A stretch of DNA of 64,000 nt, from positions 124,001 to 188,000 of the forward strand of contig JAVEDP010000020.1 of NCBI GenBank assembly GCA_030841085.1, written 5' to 3'. Below the pieces are notes generated by a model, which worked only from the letters and a program-made list of their open reading frames with translations, was not told the origin of the DNA and did no database searches. The position numbers were made by a program, and so were the translations under genes. Below, one piece after another: positions 43,359-52,011 of this stretch (position 1 is its first letter; each line of letters starts with the position of its first letter). Origin of the DNA: Pyrinomonadaceae bacterium. GTDB taxonomy: Bacteria > Acidobacteriota > Blastocatellia > Pyrinomonadales > Pyrinomonadaceae.

Positions 43359-44282
43359 ATGAGTAAAGGTTTGCATCGATTCGCGCTTCTCGTCGCTTGC
43401 GCGACTTTTTTCTTGATCATTGCCGGCGCTTTGGTGACGAGTCACGACGCCGGGTTAGCGACAAACGACTGGCCACTTTCAAACGGTCAGGTGTTTCCGA
43501 AAATGGTGGGTAACCTTTTTTGGGAACACGGGCACCGCATGGTCGCCACCACCGTTGGATTATTGACAATTGCTTTAGTCGTTTTTCTGTTTGCAAAAGA
43601 GAAGCGGCGCTGGGTGCGGCGGTTGGGGTTGCTGGCTCTGTTTGGCGTTATCGCGCAGGGACTGCTGGGCGGACTGACCGTAAAGCTGAACCTGCCGCTC
43701 GCTGTTTCGGCGGCCCATGCGACGTTGGCCCAACTATTTTTTTGCACCACGGTCAGCCTGGCGGTTTTTACTTCGCAAAGCTGGATGGCAAACAGGCCAC
43801 TGTTGGATGAGCGTCCCGGGCCACCGCTTAGATATATCTGTAGTGCAGCGGCGGCAACGATCTTTTTGCAATTGATAATTGGCGCGACTCTGCGGCACTC
43901 GGCAACCTGGGACAAGCCGCTGCCAACTGATCTTTTATTGACGCATATAGCCGGCGCGTTCGCAGTCACGTTGTTATTGGGCAGTGCGTCATTGCTGGTC
44001 CTGCGGCGTTATCGCGACGAGGCGTTTCTGACCCGACCGGCCCTGGTCGCTCTGGCACTGTTACTGGTCCAGTTGTCCCTCGGCGTCGCCGCTTATATCG
44101 TGCGCGCGGCTTCGCCGAACGATCCGCAGCCGCTGAACCCGATGGTGGGAGTTACGGTTGCGCACGTCGCCTGCGGCGCATTGGTTTTCGCGACCACAAT
44201 AGTTTTGACATTGAGGGTATTTAAGGTGTTGCGACCGGCCGAACAGGCGTTAAAGTTTTCCGCGGCAACGCAACGCGGTTAA
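43359..44282 (+). CDS. ctaA: heme A synthase (COX15/CtaA family)
   Basis: 307 aa, eight predicted helices. It oxidises the C8 methyl of heme O to make heme A for the aa3 oxidase. Heme-ligating histidines are seen in WEHGHRMVATTVG (about 56-68), SAAHATLAQLFF (about 117-128), HSATWDKPLPTDLLLTHIAG and VAHVACGAL. Upstream, a repeat-filled gap holds no clear ribosome site. It is followed by the farnesyltransferase gene, as in many cox clusters. Confidence 0.92.
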   Translation: MSKGLHRFALLVACATFFLIIAGALVTSHDAGLATNDWPLSNGQVFPKMVGNLFWEHGHRMVATTVGLLTIALVVFLFAKEKRRWVRRLGLLALFGVIAQGLLGGLTVKLNLPLAVSAAHATLAQLFFCTTVSLAVFTSQSWMANRPLLDERPGPPLRYICSAAAATIFLQLIIGATLRHSATWDKPLPTDLLLTHIAGAFAVTLLLGSASLLVLRRYRDEAFLTRPALVALALLLVQLSLGVAAYIVRAASPNDPQPLNPMVGVTVAHVACGALVFATTIVLTLRVFKVLRPAEQALKFSAATQRG

Positions 44283-44290
44283 AGTTCAAG

Positions 44291-44379
44291 CAGTTCAGAG
44301 TACAACCTTCAGGTGGCTCTTCGGTTAGTAAGAAGCAAGCTAAAGCTTGGACTCCGAACTACTTTGGCTCTGAACTGCG
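44291..44379. repeat. repeat family C, copy 2
   Basis: gcagttcagagtacaacctt and an inverted partner (aagctaaagcttggactccg), with a further tctgaactgc half, in the ctaA-ctaB gap. Confidence 0.8.
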
Positions 44380-44398
44380 GGCATTTCAAAAAGATTAG

Positions 44399-45310
44399 AT
44401 GGAAGAATTCGCAATCGAACTTAATCCAGCGGCAGTTCAACTCGAGCGTTTGAGCGCGCGCGATCGTTTGGCCGCGTATCTTGAGTTAACCAAACCGCGC
44501 ATTACTTTTTTGATTGTGCTGACTGCGGCCGCCGGCTTTTCACTGGCCTCGCCGGGCCGCGTCGACTACCGGGCGATGTTGACCGCAATGGTTGGCATCG
44601 CTCTTTTGTCTTCGGGCATCGCTACGCTCAACCAGTACATGGAGAAGGATCTCGACGCGCTGATGCGGCGCACCGCAAACCGGCCGTTGCCAACCGGAAA
44701 ACTTCTCCCCTGGGAAGCGCTAGCCTTTGGCGTTGGTCTAACGGTACTCGCCGAAATGTACCTGGTAGTTTTAGTGAACCCGCTGAGCGCGGTATTGGGG
44801 TTGACTGTCATAGCCGGATATTTATTCGCCTACACACCGCTGAAGACCAGAACGTCACTTTCAACTTTCGTTGGCGCTTTTCCCGGCGCCGTGCCGCCGC
44901 TTATTGGTTGGGCGAGCGCGCGCGGGACAATCGGCGTCGAGGCCTGGGTGCTGTTCGCCATTCTCTTTCTCTGGCAGTTTCCACATTTCCTGGCGATTGC
45001 CTGGATGTACCGCGAAGACTACACCCGCGCGGGCATTCTCATGTTGCCGGTAGTCGAGCCCGACGGCCGCGTCACCGGCCAACAAATCGTTTTATATACC
45101 GTCATGCTCCTGCCGGTTAGCCTGCTGCCAACACTGCTGGGAACTGCGGGTAAGACTTATTTTGTAGGCGCAATCGTTTTAGGGTTGCTATTCCTGTACT
45201 TCAGTCTGCGGGCCGCGTTTTCAAAATCGCGCCAGGCAGCGCGACAGTTGCTGCTCGCTTCAGTGATTTATCTACCGCTCTTATTTATCTTGATGGTTTT
45301 GGATAGGTAG
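44399..45310 (+). CDS. ctaB: protoheme IX farnesyltransferase (heme O synthase)
   Basis: 303 aa UbiA-type prenyltransferase with nine helices. It adds the farnesyl group to heme B, giving heme O for CtaA. Motifs: ELTKPRITFLIVLTAAAGF (about 28-46), NQYMEKDLDALMRRTANRPLPTGK (about 78-101, Asp-rich site) and YTPLKTRTSLSTFVGAFPGAVPPLIGW (about 145-171). Normal length. Confidence 0.95.
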   Translation: MEEFAIELNPAAVQLERLSARDRLAAYLELTKPRITFLIVLTAAAGFSLASPGRVDYRAMLTAMVGIALLSSGIATLNQYMEKDLDALMRRTANRPLPTGKLLPWEALAFGVGLTVLAEMYLVVLVNPLSAVLGLTVIAGYLFAYTPLKTRTSLSTFVGAFPGAVPPLIGWASARGTIGVEAWVLFAILFLWQFPHFLAIAWMYREDYTRAGILMLPVVEPDGRVTGQQIVLYTVMLLPVSLLPTLLGTAGKTYFVGAIVLGLLFLYFSLRAAFSKSRQAARQLLLASVIYLPLLFILMVLDR

Positions 45311-45380
45311 CACAGACTTCAGTCTGTGATTTCAATTTCCGATAGGCATACCCGCACCGACTAAAGTCTGTGCTACTTAA
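45305..45380. repeat. repeat family A, copy 2
   Basis: gtagcacagacttcagtctg (45308-45327) and the inverted half (gactaaagtctgtgctac, 45359-45376), starting at the ctaB stop and ending just before the coxB ribosome site. Confidence 0.85.
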
Positions 45381-45392
45381 GGAGCGTAACCG

Positions 45393-46238
45393 ATGGGACG
45401 AGCTCTTGCGGTTATTATCTGGATCCTGACACTGGGTTCAGTGAGTCTCTTTTTCGTTAAGCAGTGGTGGTTTCCGACCGCCATTTCTTCCCACGCCGCG
45501 GCACTCGATCGGCAATTCCTGATCACGATCATCGTGGTGGGAATTTCGTTTGCAGCGGCCCAGGTAGCACTGGGCTACATGGTTTGGAAGTATCGCGAAC
45601 GCCCGACAAACGACCGGGCAGTCTACACGCATGGCAGCAATCGGCTCGAGGTTATTTGGACCATTGTAACGGCCGTCATTTTTATCGGACTCGCCGTGAT
45701 GGGCCAAAGTGTTTGGGCTTCGCTGCACTTTAGTAAAGCGCCCGCGGGCTCTTTCCAGGTTGAAGTGGTAGCGCAGCAGTTTCAATGGAATTTTCACTAC
45801 GCGGGTAACGACGGCGTCTTTGGCCGCACCGATCCCAACTTGATAGACGATTCCGCGCTCAACTTCATCGGCCTCGATGAAACCGATCCGAACGCCAAAG
45901 ACGATCAGACCCACAGCGTCATTGCAATTCCCGTCAATCGGCCCGTGGAATTGATCCTGCGCTCAAAGGACGTGATTCACAATTTCTGGGTGCCGCAACT
46001 TCGGTTCAAGCAGGACCTGGTTCCCGGCATGGCGATTCGAGTCCACTTCACCGCAAATCAAACGGGCAAATATGAACTTGCCTGCGCGGAACTTTGCGGC
46101 CAGCTCCACTTTAAGATGAAGAGCTACATGCTGGTGCTTCCCGAAGCTGAGCATCAGGCGTTGATGGCGCTGCCGCAGGAGCAGTTTCAGAGTCGTATCA
46201 CCGAATTGTTAGCCAAATATCCGTTGCCGACTTACTAG
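45393..46238 (+). CDS. coxB: cytochrome c oxidase subunit II
   Basis: 281 aa. Two transmembrane helices (about residues 5-24 and 40-64, plus a further hydrophobic stretch near 86-110) precede the CuA domain. CuA ligands: His near DVIHNFWVPQL (about 195) and CAELCGQLHFKM (about 230-241). QFQWNFHY (about 131) is the conserved aromatic docking patch. There is no fused cytochrome c domain, so the enzyme is aa3- rather than caa3-type. AAGGAGC precedes the ATG. Confidence 0.95.
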   Translation: MGRALAVIIWILTLGSVSLFFVKQWWFPTAISSHAAALDRQFLITIIVVGISFAAAQVALGYMVWKYRERPTNDRAVYTHGSNRLEVIWTIVTAVIFIGLAVMGQSVWASLHFSKAPAGSFQVEVVAQQFQWNFHYAGNDGVFGRTDPNLIDDSALNFIGLDETDPNAKDDQTHSVIAIPVNRPVELILRSKDVIHNFWVPQLRFKQDLVPGMAIRVHFTANQTGKYELACAELCGQLHFKMKSYMLVLPEAEHQALMALPQEQFQSRITELLAKYPLPTY

Positions 46239-46287
46239 ACGAAAAAGAAATATTCCAGCTCATTCGTTCCCTACGAGGAGATTAGAG

Positions 46288-48129
46288 ATGTCAGCTGAAA
46301 CGCACGAAGCAGTCCATCGACACGAGCCGCCGACCAGCTTCATTCGTAAGTACATCTTCAGTCTGGACCACAAAGTAATTGGCATCCAGTACATCATCCT
46401 GGCGCTGGTCGCGGTGATTGTCGGCATGACGATGTCGGTGCTGATGCGCATGAACTTGTCCTGGCCCGGCACGAACTGGCCCATCCTGGCGACGCTGTTT
46501 CCCGGTGGCGCGCCCGGCGGCGTGATCAATCCGGAATTTTACCTGTCGCTGGTGACGATGCACGGGACCATCATGGTCTTCTTTGTGCTGACGACTGCGC
46601 CGCAGGGCGGCTTTGGCAACTACTTTCTGCCAATCCAAATTGGCGCCGAAGACATGGCGTTTCCGGTGCTGAACATGTTGTCGTTCTGGGTAACGCTGGT
46701 CGGCTTCATCGTGATCCTGTCCGCGATTTTCTTTTCCGGATCTGCTTCGACGATCGGGCCGATTGGAGGTTGGACCGGTTACGCGCCTTTGAGTGCCCTG
46801 GGCCAAATAGCCGGGCCGGGGCAGGGAATGGGCATGAACCTATGGATCATAAGTATCGCAATTTTTTGCGTGGGTTCATTGCTGGGCGCGCTCAACTTCA
46901 TTACTACACTTTTGAACATGCGCACCAGAGGCATGTCGCTGATGCGCATGCCGCTTACCTGTTGGGCCTGGTTCACTACGGCTGTGCTTGCGCTGCTCTC
47001 GTTTCCAGTGCTGCTCGGCGGCGGCATTCTGTTGTTGCTAGATCGCCTGGCGGGTACCAGTTTCTTTATTCCCGGTGGGCTCTACGTCAGCGGTATTCTC
47101 TCAGGAACGACCCCAAGCTTTCCAATCCACACCGGGGGCTCGCCGATTCTGTGGCAACATTTGTTTTGGTTTTTCGGCCATCCGGAAGTTTATATCGCAA
47201 TCCTGCCAGGCATGGGCGCAACGTCACATATCTTGTCGACGTTCGCGCGCAAGCCGGTCTTCGGTTACCGCGCGATGGTATTTGCAATCTTCGCGATCGG
47301 GCTGCTGGGATTTTTCGTGTGGGGACATCACATGTTCATCAGCGGCATGAGTCCCTACTCGGCGATGACTTTTTCGATTCTGACGCTTTCTATCGGCGTG
47401 CCTTCAGCAGTTAAGACTTTCAACTGGCTGGGCACTTTATGGGGGGCGAGAATTCGCTTTACGACGCCGATGCTTTTTGCGATCGGCTTTGTGTCGCTGT
47501 TTGTTGCCGGCGGCATTACTGGGCTGGTGCTGGGCCAGACTTCACTCGATTTGCCGATGCACGATACTTATTTCGTGCTGGCGCATTTCCATTTAGTGAT
47601 GGGCGTGGCCTCAATCTTCGGAATGTTTGCGGCGACTTATTTTTGGTTTCCTAAAATGTTTGGTCGCATGATGAGCGAAAGGCTCGGCAAGATTCATTTC
47701 TGGATAACGTTCGTAGGCGTCTACTGCATCTTCGTTCCGATGCACGTGATGGGACTGGTAGGCATGCCGCGTCGTTATGCGCAGTTTACTGAATACACGT
47801 TTCTCTCGCGACTGCATCCATTGGTGGTGTTTGTTTCCGTCGTGGCCATCATCACGGTGCTGACGCAGTTTATATTTTACTTCAACCTGATCTGGAGCAT
47901 TTTCAAAGGCAAGAAGGCCGGCGCGAATCCCTGGGAAGCCACCACACTCGAATGGACCACCGCCAGCCCGCCGCCGCACGACAATTTTGCGGGAGTGCTG
48001 CCCGTTGTTTATCGCGGTCCTTATGAATTCGCAGTGCCCGGCGCGCCAAACGATTTTGTAATGCAAACCGAACCAGAAACCGAAACCGAAAGGGTAGGTG
48101 GGAATGGCCACAACGGTCACCGGCACTAA
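46288..48129 (+). CDS. coxA: cytochrome c oxidase subunit I
   Basis: 613 aa with 12 core helices. It holds low-spin heme a, heme a3 and CuB. Visible: GGFGNYFLPIQIGAEDMAFP (D-channel), FGHPEVYIAILPG (CuB His, the channel Glu and the cross-linked Tyr; A-type), GHHMFISGM (CuB His pair) and MHDTYFVLAHFHLVMG (heme ligands). An ACGAGGAGA ribosome site lies before ATG 46288. The 3' end overlaps the next gene by 26 bp. Confidence 0.97.
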   Translation: MSAETHEAVHRHEPPTSFIRKYIFSLDHKVIGIQYIILALVAVIVGMTMSVLMRMNLSWPGTNWPILATLFPGGAPGGVINPEFYLSLVTMHGTIMVFFVLTTAPQGGFGNYFLPIQIGAEDMAFPVLNMLSFWVTLVGFIVILSAIFFSGSASTIGPIGGWTGYAPLSALGQIAGPGQGMGMNLWIISIAIFCVGSLLGALNFITTLLNMRTRGMSLMRMPLTCWAWFTTAVLALLSFPVLLGGGILLLLDRLAGTSFFIPGGLYVSGILSGTTPSFPIHTGGSPILWQHLFWFFGHPEVYIAILPGMGATSHILSTFARKPVFGYRAMVFAIFAIGLLGFFVWGHHMFISGMSPYSAMTFSILTLSIGVPSAVKTFNWLGTLWGARIRFTTPMLFAIGFVSLFVAGGITGLVLGQTSLDLPMHDTYFVLAHFHLVMGVASIFGMFAATYFWFPKMFGRMMSERLGKIHFWITFVGVYCIFVPMHVMGLVGMPRRYAQFTEYTFLSRLHPLVVFVSVVAIITVLTQFIFYFNLIWSIFKGKKAGANPWEATTLEWTTASPPPHDNFAGVLPVVYRGPYEFAVPGAPNDFVMQTEPETETERVGGNGHNGHRH

Positions 48130-48796
48130 GCCACTTACAAAAACGGGACTTGGCGGCGGCTCGAAAGGTCGCGGCCCGAACGGCAATGGTTCGCCGAAAC
48201 GCAACGGGCATCGCGATGCGTTTTTCGACGCGCGCTCCGCGGCTAACCGCTATCGCATCGGAATGTGGGTGGCGATGGCGTCAATTCTGATGCTGTTCAC
48301 TGCGCTCAGCAGTGCCTACATCGTTCGTGCGGCCTCCGCCAACGATTGGCAGCCGCTGCGCATGCCGCGTGTTTTACTATTGAGCACGGCACTAATCATT
48401 GTCAGCAGCATCACTTTGGAATTCGCGCGCCGCAAGTTGAAAGCCGGCCAGCAGAGCGCGCACAAAAGTTTGCTCGTGTTGACCACGTTGCTGGGACTTG
48501 GTTTTCTCGGGTCGCAAGTGTTTGCCTGGAAGGAACTGGCGCAACAGGGAATTTACATCACTTCAAATCCGCACAGTTCGTTCTTCTATCTCTTGACAGC
48601 AACGCATGGAGCGCATCTGTTGGGCGGGCTTGCCGGGCTCGGCTTTTTGACGTTGCGCTCTCGTCTCAGAACTGACGACGAGTTGGCGGCCACGAAAAGC
48701 CAGGCACAAACCGACGCGGTTTCGCTTTACTGGCATTTCATGGACGTCTTGTGGATCTATTTGTTCGTACTGCTTTTCTTTTGGCGGCAGGTGTAG
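48104..48796 (+). CDS. cytochrome c oxidase subunit III-like protein, first copy
   Basis: 230 aa from ATG 48104 inside the end of coxA (a GTG at 48098 is also possible). A Gly/Asn/Lys-rich N-terminus (about residues 1-40) precedes five helices of the subunit III fold, ending SLYWHFMDVLWIYLFVLLFF, the conserved C-terminal signature. Translation is coupled to coxA. Confidence 0.9.
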   Translation: MATTVTGTKPLTKTGLGGGSKGRGPNGNGSPKRNGHRDAFFDARSAANRYRIGMWVAMASILMLFTALSSAYIVRAASANDWQPLRMPRVLLLSTALIIVSSITLEFARRKLKAGQQSAHKSLLVLTTLLGLGFLGSQVFAWKELAQQGIYITSNPHSSFFYLLTATHGAHLLGGLAGLGFLTLRSRLRTDDELAATKSQAQTDAVSLYWHFMDVLWIYLFVLLFFWRQV

Positions 48797-48955
48797 CACA
48801 GGCTTTAGTGGTGTAAAGCAAACTGTTAGTTTGCGGCGGTACGTTATGATCCAACGTAGAGTTTAGGGTACCAACGCAAACTAACAGTTTGCTTTACAAA
48901 CCAGCGGACGAATTTTGGAATTTCAAAACGCGCAGACTGGAATCTGCGCCACTTG
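48795..48955. repeat. repeat families A and B between the two subunit III genes
   Basis: A short A remnant (48793-48812) is followed by a B element with perfect 22-bp inverted arms (48813-48834 and 48876-48897, core aaactgttagttt) around 41 bp, then a further A-like palindrome (cgcagactggaatctgcg, 48930-48947). Confidence 0.9.
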
Positions 48956-48965
48956 GAGGTGATAG

Positions 48966-49646
48966 GTGAGTACTGAAGCACGCGCAGTACATTTTCCCGC
49001 AGCCGATTGGGATGGTGGTGTGCACCCATATCGTGTTGGTCATCGCAAGCTGGGAATGTGGTTGTTCATCGTTTCCGACTCGCTGACGTTTTCCGCGCTG
49101 CTGATGGGTTACGCCTATCTGCGCGCCTCAAACGTGTGGCCCACGCCATTTCCTTTTTACCCCAGCATCGTTTTTTCGTCGGTCATGACATTCTGCCTGC
49201 TGTCATCCAGCCTGACGATGGTGTTCGGCGTGTCAGCGTCCAGCCGCGGCGATAAGGTATTGGCCCGCAAATGGATCCTGGCAACCATATTTTTTGGCGT
49301 AGCGTTTATTGTGCTGCACTTGATCGAGTGGAACCACTTGATTAGTGAAGGCCTGCGGCCATTCAGTTTGCCCGCGCATTGGGTTTCGACCTTTACTACA
49401 ACCGACGGAAAACTGCCGTCGCCTTTGTTCGGGGCTACGTTTTTCACCATCACCGGCCTGCACATGTTTCACGTTGCGACCGGCGCGATTTACTTGAGCG
49501 TAGTCGCAGCGCGTGTAAAGAAACTGAAGCACGAGGACATCGAGATCAGCGGGCTCTACTGGCACTTTGTCGATCTGGTCTGGATGTTTGTATTCCCGCT
49601 TATTTACATTCTGTCCGTCGACGTTGGCGGACATCTGGCGAAGTAG
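48966..49646 (+). CDS. coxC: cytochrome c oxidase subunit III, second copy
   Basis: 226 aa from GTG 48966, with GGAGGTGATA just upstream. It has the full subunit III signature: HRKLGMWLFIVSDSLTFSALL (about 22-42), TFFTITGLHMFHVATGAIYL (about 159-178) and ISGLYWHFVDLVWMFVFPLIYI (about 197-218). It is closer to the standard CoxC than the first copy and probably the main subunit. Confidence 0.93.
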   Translation: MSTEARAVHFPAADWDGGVHPYRVGHRKLGMWLFIVSDSLTFSALLMGYAYLRASNVWPTPFPFYPSIVFSSVMTFCLLSSSLTMVFGVSASSRGDKVLARKWILATIFFGVAFIVLHLIEWNHLISEGLRPFSLPAHWVSTFTTTDGKLPSPLFGATFFTITGLHMFHVATGAIYLSVVAARVKKLKHEDIEISGLYWHFVDLVWMFVFPLIYILSVDVGGHLAK

Positions 49647-49649
49647 CTG

Positions 49650-49672
49650 GTAGAGCAAGCTGTTAGTTTGCG
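49650..49672 (+). repeat. repeat family B, single half
   Basis: gtagagcaagctgttagttt at 49650-49669 is one decayed arm of the B element, with no inverted partner nearby. Confidence 0.7.
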
Positions 49673-49697
49673 ATGGCGAGAAGTGGAGGAATCAAAG

Positions 49698-50045
49698 ATG
49701 AGCACACATGTTGAGGAAGAGCACTTTGCCGGCAGTAACAAACTGTTTACATCCATCTGGGTTTGGCTGGTCCTGTTGACGCTGGTGGAAATCGGGCTTG
49801 CTTACAAGCCGATGGCCCTCCACCTTATGTTGACGATCCTACTCGGTCTTTCAATCATCAAAGCCGCTTTGATCGTCGCGTATTTTATGCATTTGAAGTT
49901 TGAGCGCCTGAGTTTGATTCTGACCATCGTGCCCATGTTGGTAATCTGCATCTGCCTGCTGTTTGTGTTTTTCCCTGATAGCTTCCGATCAGCTGGATTG
50001 CGTTATGAGTTTAAAGAGCAGCCGCCGGCCGCCGAGGAACATTGA
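49698..50045 (+). CDS. cytochrome c oxidase subunit IV (CoxD-like)
   Basis: 115 aa from ATG 49698 with GGAGG ten bases upstream. Three helices: about residues 18-36, 40-62 and 71-92, with the AYFMHLKFER motif common to prokaryotic subunit IV and CyoD-type proteins. It stabilises the oxidase. Its TGA shares its last base with the ATG of the next gene. Confidence 0.88.
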   Translation: MSTHVEEEHFAGSNKLFTSIWVWLVLLTLVEIGLAYKPMALHLMLTILLGLSIIKAALIVAYFMHLKFERLSLILTIVPMLVICICLLFVFFPDSFRSAGLRYEFKEQPPAAEEH

Positions 50046-50320
50046 TGACCGTTAGTTCGATAAGGCTGGTGTTACTGAGCGTGGCAGCAGCGATAACTCT
50101 ACTGTTGATCGCGTCGCCGTTGTCAGCGCAGTGTTCGATGTGCCGCGCGGCGCTGGTCGGATCGAACAATGCTTTTTTTATCAGGAATTTCAACATCGGG
50201 GTGCTGGTCCTGTTAGTGCCGCCCGTTACGATGTTCTGCTCAATCTTTGTGGTGCTGAAACGTTATCATCGTGATGACCAGCAGTCCGAGTCTGCAGTAA
50301 AAGGAAAAGAAGAAGACTAG
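50045..50320 (+). CDS. small exported membrane protein with CSMC motif
   Basis: 91 aa. A signal peptide (about residues 5-27, ending PLSAQ) is followed directly by CSMCRAAL and one transmembrane helix (about 45-68), then a charged tail. The CxxC next to the cleavage site might be redox-active or hold a metal. It starts on the coxD stop (TGATG) and ends next to the zinc-ribbon gene, so it is part of the oxidase operon. No family name recognised. Confidence 0.75.
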   Translation: MTVSSIRLVLLSVAAAITLLLIASPLSAQCSMCRAALVGSNNAFFIRNFNIGVLVLLVPPVTMFCSIFVVLKRYHRDDQQSESAVKGKEED

Positions 50321-50536
50321 ATGCCGGAAGAGAATTTGCTGAGGATCGACGTTGGGAAAAGGACCACGCGCGGGCGGGTTTGTCCGCGTTGCGGCGGCAA
50401 GATCATTCCTTCCGACCGCGCTATTTACCAGAGCACGGCTTCGCCCGGCGATGTTTTTCCGATTTGGCAATGCGAACGATGCGGCTACGAAGAGATGTCA
50501 GAAAAGCCAAAACCGGCGGGCAAGGTGAAACACTAA
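50321..50536 (+). CDS. small zinc-ribbon protein
   Basis: 71 aa, cytoplasmic. Two knuckles, CPRCGGKI (about residues 21-28) and CERCGYEE (about 51-58), form a zinc ribbon. The start follows the previous stop without a gap, with AAAGGAAAAGAAG upstream. Role unknown; it is co-transcribed with the oxidase genes. Confidence 0.78.
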   Translation: MPEENLLRIDVGKRTTRGRVCPRCGGKIIPSDRAIYQSTASPGDVFPIWQCERCGYEEMSEKPKPAGKVKH

Positions 50537-50645
50537 GGAGTTTCAAGTTCCATGTTTCAGGTTTCAAGTAGCAAGCATGACGTCGCGGTCGTTTGGTTAG
50601 AATTGAAACTTGAAACTTGAAACTTGAAACTTGAAACTTGAAACT
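50537..50645. repeat. heptamer repeat E (tttcaag), copy 1
   Basis: ttcaag heptamers (50540-50570) and an inverted run of five aaacttg units (50604-50645) flank about 35 bp. Confidence 0.9.
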
Positions 50646-50659
50646 AAGGATGGGTTGAT

Positions 50660-51046
50660 TTGGCTGAAGCGAAAACCGGTGTAATGGAAATGAAGGGCGA
50701 AGTTCGACTCTTAAATTTCATCTGTATCGTAGTCGCCCTCGTTTTCGTTGCGCTGGCGGTCTTGAACGCCTTGTTCTCCGGAGACTTCCTGTCGACGGAT
50801 AACCTGTTTATTACGGCGGTCTGTTTTTTGATGGCCCTGATGTTTGCGGCAAACCCGCTGCTCTATTTGAAGTCGGAAGGAAAGCTGCCCATTCCTTTTA
50901 TGAAACGCTCGGCAGTGCCCGCCGGCGCCGAAGCTCGCGCCTTTCCCAGGGCGCCGGCGTCGCCGCCGTTATTGGATGCTCGTGGCCGCGCAGTCCCGCC
51001 TGATGTAAAGTCTATGATGGCTAACATGAAACAGAAGCAGCCATAA
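50660..51046 (+). CDS. hypothetical two-helix membrane protein
   Basis: 128 aa from TTG 50660, with AAGGATGGG upstream. Two helices (about residues 18-38 and 49-68) are followed by a Pro/Ala-rich cytoplasmic tail ending PPDVKSMMANMKQKQP. No family recognised; position suggests a link with the oxidase cluster. Confidence 0.65.
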   Translation: MAEAKTGVMEMKGEVRLLNFICIVVALVFVALAVLNALFSGDFLSTDNLFITAVCFLMALMFAANPLLYLKSEGKLPIPFMKRSAVPAGAEARAFPRAPASPPLLDARGRAVPPDVKSMMANMKQKQP

Positions 51047-51069
51047 GCCATCTCTTTAGCAATCCTGCC

Positions 51070-51294
51070 GTGAATGAAATAACCAAACGCGTACTCAACA
51101 GCTTCGCTCGCTGGAACAAAGAGAAGCTCGATCTGCACGAACTGTTTGAGGCGGGCGGCAACGATCCCGATCAGCGCACGGCGGTTTTCGATGCCGTTGA
51201 AAAGCTGGTGCGTGACGGACTACTCAACGAAGAGGGAAACGATTTCTATTCATTAACGGAAAAGGGAAAGGAAGCGACGGCGAGTAATGAGTGA
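51070..51294 (+). CDS. small winged-helix-like protein
   Basis: 74 aa from GTG 51070. The sequence VLNSFARWNKEKLDLHELF...AVEKLVRDGLLNEEGNDFYSLTEKGKEA reads as a winged helix-turn-helix with its wing at YSLTEKGKE, as in small transcription regulators of the PadR/MarR style. It is 23 bp after the preceding gene. DNA binding is inference. Confidence 0.68.
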   Translation: MNEITKRVLNSFARWNKEKLDLHELFEAGGNDPDQRTAVFDAVEKLVRDGLLNEEGNDFYSLTEKGKEATASNE

Positions 51295-51306
51295 AGTGCG
51301 AGCGTG

Positions 51307-51383
51307 AAGAAGTTCAGAGTACAAGCTTTGGCTTGCTTCTCGCGAGCGCAAGAGCAACCTAAAGGTTGTACTCTGAACTTCTT
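51307..51383. repeat. repeat family C, copy 3 (perfect arms)
   Basis: Perfect 18-bp arms aagaagttcagagtacaa (51307-51324) and complement (51366-51383) enclose 41 bp, itself partly palindromic (caagctttggcttg ... caacctaaaggttg). Confidence 0.9.
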
Positions 51384-51426
51384 GACTGTCACAACAGAAG
51401 CCCTCATTAACTGATCGATTTATCTA

Positions 51427-51855
51427 ATGCCTGAATTCGTCCCTTATCTGCCGCACGTAAACGCAATCCTGAATTCCACCAGCGCGATTCTCTTAATTGC
51501 CGGATATTTTTTTATTCGCAAGGGAAGAATTAATGCGCACCGCAATTGCCAGCTAACGGCGTTCACGACGTCCACGCTGTTTCTAATCAGCTATCTGACC
51601 TATCACTACTATCATGGCGCGACGCGTTTCCCCGCGCAGGGAATTGTGCGCACACTCTATTTTACCATTCTGATAACACATACCATCCTCGCCGTCGTGA
51701 TTGTCCCGATGATTCTGTTGACGCTTTACCGGGCGGCGCGAATGGATTTCATCAGGCATCGCCGCATCGCCCGCTGGACGCTGCCGTTGTGGTTATATGT
51801 TTCAGTTACGGGTGTCGTTGTATATCTAATGTTGTATCACCTTTATCCTTCGTGA
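51427..51855 (+). CDS. DUF420 membrane protein (CtaM-like oxidase assembly factor)
   Basis: 142 aa, four helices. The text matches the DUF420 family: LPHVNAILNSTSAILLIAGYFFIRKGRINAHRNCQLTAF near the start, YHYYHGATRF, and HRRIARWTLPLWLYVSVTGVVVY. The Bacillus/Staphylococcus member CtaM is needed for maturing a heme A oxidase, fitting this neighbourhood. An assembly role here is inference from family and context. Confidence 0.85.
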   Translation: MPEFVPYLPHVNAILNSTSAILLIAGYFFIRKGRINAHRNCQLTAFTTSTLFLISYLTYHYYHGATRFPAQGIVRTLYFTILITHTILAVVIVPMILLTLYRAARMDFIRHRRIARWTLPLWLYVSVTGVVVYLMLYHLYPS

Positions 51856-51885
51856 TGACGGGTTCAGTCTGAATGTGTGGTGGTC

Positions 51886-51990
51886 TTAGTTGGCGTCCTC
51901 TATGTTCTCTGTGACTCTGGGGTGGATCCTTTTAGCGAGCGCGCTCACCACAAAGGCACAGAAAACACAGAGGACGCACAGAGAAAACTG
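51886..51990. repeat. repeat family D, copy 2
   Basis: cctctatgttctctgtgact (51898-51917) and the inverted arm (caaaggcacagaaaacacag, 51952-51971) enclose a short AT/GC mixed spacer. Confidence 0.85.
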
Positions 51991-52011
51991 AAATTAAGCT
52001 GTGTACTTTGA

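Noticed and set aside
50604-50645. CRISPR-like direct repeats (aaacttg runs)
   Set aside because: Units are 7 bp in unbroken tandem without unique spacers; no cas genes in the window.
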